This document shows positions 6,417-7,808 of a stretch of DNA of 7,808 bases, one piece after another; the first letter of the stretch is position 1, and every line of letters begins with the position of its first letter. The DNA comes from Deltaproteobacteria bacterium (lineage in GTDB: Bacteria > Desulfobacterota > Syntrophia > Syntrophales > UBA2210): the NCBI GenBank assembly GCA_030603465.1, contig JAUVXT010000112.1, forward strand, positions 1 through 7,808, read 5' to 3'. The position numbers were made by a program, and so were the translations under genes. Below the pieces are notes generated by a model that had not been told where the DNA came from, ran no database searches, and worked only from the letters and a program-made list of their open reading frames with translations.

Positions 6417-7073
6417 TTATTCAAATCTCACATCGTCAAAGTTTATATGGCCCCACCCGCCACTGGAGGCGTCGACGAGCCTTATCTGTGCGGTTTGACC
6501 TATATATGGAGACACATCCCACGTCTGTCGTTCCATCGTTTCCTTGCATTTCCCGGTGGCCTTGAGGACAGCTTCTCCGTTGATTAAAAGCTCGGCCCGT
6601 GCCGCGTTTACATTACACCCTCCCCCTATGAGAAATGTGATGGAGCGTTTCTCGATGACAAAGGGTTCAGACGTGAGAACTCCCTTTGGGCCATTGCCCT
6701 GGACTGCCCCTGCGTTGTCTTCAGGTTTGGGACGGTTTTCAAAGGTGCCGATCCAGTAGTTGCCCTCGTGCTGCGAGGGTTCCCCGCGATTACGGGCCGT
6801 TGGGTTGTCTCCGTATGTGGGCTGGTTACTAAAGGATAATCCCTTCTTTTCCCAGCCAGCAAGGGTTCCCGATTCAAAATCCCAGGCAATACTGGCACCC
6901 GCTCCGCTCCCTTCGAAGGAAATGCCGATTATGTCCTCTTTGTTTACAGGCACTTTGACGACCTCACCATTCTTGAGGAATATAACCACATCGGCGGATG
7001 CAAAGGTCAAGGTGATAAAAAACAGCAGAATGGAAAAAAAAGACATGAACAATATTTCTTTTCTTTTGAACAT
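6417..7073 (-). CDS. Secreted single-domain beta-sandwich protein, possible carbohydrate binding
   Basis: A 218-residue protein with a clear signal peptide: basic KRK at 3-5, hydrophobic 9-24, and a cleavage site after ASA (residue 27), followed by mature DVVIFLKNGEVVKVPVN. Residues ~63-218 form one domain with WDFESGTLAGW, GNYWIGTFE (104-112), ITFLIGGG (145-152), LLINGEAVLKATG (162-174), TWDVSPYIG (184-192) and GGWGHINFDDVRF (205-217). I associate this pattern with an accessory beta-sandwich domain beside GH32 fructan hydrolases and in planctomycete secreted proteins; that link is from memory. No catalytic domain is attached, so a binding or structural role in the periplasm or outside is inferred. 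C153 and C176 could form a disulfide. The ATG at 7071-7073 follows AAAGGGGG by ~10 bases; Met10 would shorten the signal peptide. No partner gene adjoins. Confidence 0.8.
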   Translation of the reverse strand: MFKRKEILFMSFFSILLFFITLTFASADVVIFLKNGEVVKVPVNKEDIIGISFEGSGAGASIAWDFESGTLAGWEKKGLSFSNQPTYGDNPTARNRGEPSQHEGNYWIGTFENRPKPEDNAGAVQGNGPKGVLTSEPFVIEKRSITFLIGGGCNVNAARAELLINGEAVLKATGKCKETMERQTWDVSPYIGQTAQIRLVDASSGGWGHINFDDVRFE

Positions 7074-7136
7074 TTGAATAATCCCCCTTTCAATAATATA
7101 AATTAAATTTCCAGTGAAGAACCGATTCCATTATTT

Positions 7137-7174
7137 AACTGAACAGCGCTCGCATTCACCGCTGCTTGCTGCGG
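7137..7174. repeat. RepA copy 2: left half only
   Basis: AACTGAACAGCGCTCGCATT and the next bases through GCTTGC (7137-7169) match RepA copy 3 with a single substitution (C to A at 7158), then similarity stops. The hairpin is retained in altered form (CCGC, T, GCTTGC, T, GCGG at 7159-7174), but the right arm GCGAGCG is absent. It lies 63 bases upstream of the secreted-protein start. Confidence 0.75.
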
Positions 7175-7227
7175 AGAGCTTCAATATTCTGACAGGATAA
7201 TGTTCTCGTGATATCTTTTCCCGGGTC

Positions 7228-7246
7228 AGATTTATCCTATAAATCT
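7228..7246. repeat. Perfect 8-pair inverted repeat
   Basis: AGATTTAT (7228-7235), three bases, then ATAAATCT (7239-7246). No T run follows on either strand, so it is not a terminator. The same 8-mers form one arm pair of the foldback element at 6201-6382. It could be an operator for either flanking gene, or chance in A+T-rich DNA. Confidence 0.4.
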
Positions 7247-7286
7247 ATGTAAACTGTCTATCAGGTACTTTCTGTTCTGTCAATTT

Positions 7287-7340
7287 GAACTGAACAGCGC
7301 TCGCATTCCCCGCTGCTTGCGACGGGGTTAGCGAGCGAAT
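7287..7340. repeat. RepA copy 3: complete hairpin repeat
   Basis: The copy with the best symmetry. Outer arms CGCTCGC (7298-7304) and GCGAGCG (7331-7337) pair perfectly; a symmetrical 3-by-3 internal mismatch (ATT against TTA) follows; the inner arms CCCCG (7308-7312) and CGGGG (7323-7327) enclose a GCTTGC tetraloop hairpin. It is 49/54 identical to 4307-4360. Confidence 0.85.
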
Positions 7341-7363
7341 AAAAAAATAAAAATTTCTTCACC

Positions 7364-7392
7364 AGTCGGAGATTCCCCGCAACTTGTTGCGG
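7364..7392. repeat. RepB copy 2: 29-base hairpin repeat
   Basis: Identical to 4514-4542. Here it follows RepA after 23 bases of A+T-rich spacer and ends 7 bases before the GTG start of the next gene, occupying the place where a ribosome binding site would be expected. Confidence 0.85.
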
Positions 7393-7399
7393 GCAGCAT

Positions 7400-7702
7400 G
7401 TGCGCCTGGATGAGTATTTCAGAACATCAGCTCCTCTTGAAGAGGAAATTGTGAATTATTCGGACAAGAGGGTGCTTTACGATCGCATGAAGTACATCAT
7501 GCAAAAATACGGGAAGGAGACAGAAACCCGGCAAAGGATCCTCTGGCTCTGGAAAAAGACGGAAGAGTTGGAGGAAAAATTTTTCAGAAAAATACCCTTT
7601 CCTCCGGAAGACCTAAACAGAATCCTCAAAGCCGAAGATTTTTCATGTCATATTATGGCCTATCGTGAGGCATGTAAGGATCATGCATCATCCATCGGAT
7701 GA
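7400..7702 (+). CDS. Hypothetical protein, 100 residues, possibly 5'-truncated by a repeat
   Basis: I do not recognise this protein. The translation (residues RLDEYFRTSAPLEEEIVNYS onward) has convincing amino-acid use: charged, rich in Glu, Lys and Arg, with likely helices at 22-37 (KRVLYDRMKYIMQKYG), 41-60 and 69-92, and no signal peptide, membrane segment or metal motif. Two Cys (79 and 92) lie near the end. The start is doubtful: the GTG at 7400-7402 has no Shine-Dalgarno sequence, because RepB ends 7 bases before it, and the frame stays open upstream through RepB to a stop at 7340-7342. The true start may therefore have been lost through repeat insertion, or translation may be leaderless or weak. 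An ATG at 7399 is in another frame that stops within 19 codons. The gene converges on a minus-strand gene 14 bases after its stop. Confidence 0.6.
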   Translation: MRLDEYFRTSAPLEEEIVNYSDKRVLYDRMKYIMQKYGKETETRQRILWLWKKTEELEEKFFRKIPFPPEDLNRILKAEDFSCHIMAYREACKDHASSIG

Positions 7703-7716
7703 TCGGGCAAATTCCC

Positions 7717-7808
7717 TCATGCTATGAACAGATTCAATGTGGGGAAATTCGGATCGCTTGTCAGGTTAACCCCCAGTCGTCTCAATCCAGCTTCATCACC
7801 GGGTGTCG
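7717..7808 (-). CDS. Probable C-terminal end of a gene entering from the right edge
   Basis: On the minus strand one frame is open from the edge to a TGA at 7717-7719, giving 29 residues: TPGDEAGLRRLGVNLTSDPN and then FPTLNLFIA. The other two minus frames stop early, and the composition looks like protein. It would end 14 bases from the stop of the convergent 100-codon gene. The family is not recognisable from so short a piece. Confidence 0.4.
   Translation of the reverse strand, partial: TPGDEAGLRRLGVNLTSDPNFPTLNLFIA

Larger units (their letters stand above)
7074..7399. other. Intergenic region between divergent genes, with RepA half copy and RepA-RepB pair
   Basis: The 326 bases separate the start of the secreted-protein gene (minus) from the start of the 100-codon gene (plus). 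It holds the RepA half copy, an 8-pair A+T-rich hairpin at 7228-7246, RepA copy 3 and RepB copy 2. An A+T-rich block at 7095-7115 may include the minus-strand promoter (TATTAT-like -10), but no acceptable -35 accompanies it. No promoter was identified for the plus-strand gene. Confidence 0.6.

Noticed and set aside
6207..6587. 126-codon plus-strand frame across the foldback element
   Set aside because: It spans the palindrome and the antisense of the secreted-protein gene, with no coding character.
7137..7392. Spaced repeats as a CRISPR array
   Set aside because: Units differ in length and spacing, only two or three copies exist, and they are interspersed across 3 kb without regular spacers or cas genes.

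Overview
The window looks like a chromosomal stretch of a bacterium, probably a Desulfobacterota ('deltaproteobacterial') or similar Gram-negative anaerobe. That guess rests on the style of the proteins (an 809-residue PriA, a bacterial CPSF-like beta-CASP nuclease, an anaerobe-type small nitroreductase), the moderate GC content and the intergenic GC-rich hairpin repeats. No taxonomic marker such as rRNA is present, so the assignment is tentative.

Layout from left to right: (1) positions 1-694, minus strand, the N-terminal 231 codons of lipoyl synthase (lipA), running off the left edge. (2) 695-1092, a divergent intergenic region with a candidate priA promoter and a possible degenerate repeat copy. 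(3) 1093-3522, plus strand, primosomal helicase priA, followed by a good intrinsic terminator. (4) 3652-4221, minus strand, a small FMN nitroreductase-family protein. (5) 4222-4559, an intergenic stretch packed with hairpin repeats. (6) 4560-6158, minus strand, a metallo-beta-lactamase/beta-CASP RNase with a helical C-terminal tail. (7) 6159-6416, an intergenic stretch dominated by a ~180-bp near-palindromic foldback element. (8) 6417-7073, minus strand, a secreted protein made of one beta-sandwich domain of a type I associate with fructan-hydrolase accessory domains. (9) 7074-7399, intergenic, with two further copies of the hairpin repeat. (10) 7400-7702, plus strand, an unrecognised charged 100-residue protein starting directly after a repeat. 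(11) 7717-7808, minus strand, the probable last 29 codons of a gene entering from the right.

The genes are housekeeping or orphan genes with no shared pathway: lipoate cofactor synthesis, replication restart, RNA processing, redox and a surface or periplasmic protein. Strands alternate, gaps are wide, and only the nuclease and nitroreductase could share a transcript.

The unexpected content lies between the genes. A two-part repeat (RepA, 54 bp, plus RepB, 29 bp) occurs at two loci 3 kb apart in the same order and orientation. One locus carries 134 extra bases between the two parts, and there is also a half copy and a possible decayed copy. Separately, 6201-6382 is a nested inverted repeat resembling a MITE or foldback element. 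I see no CRISPR array, defence system, transposase, tRNA or rRNA. I found no convincing new multi-gene system; the repeats are the part most worth following.
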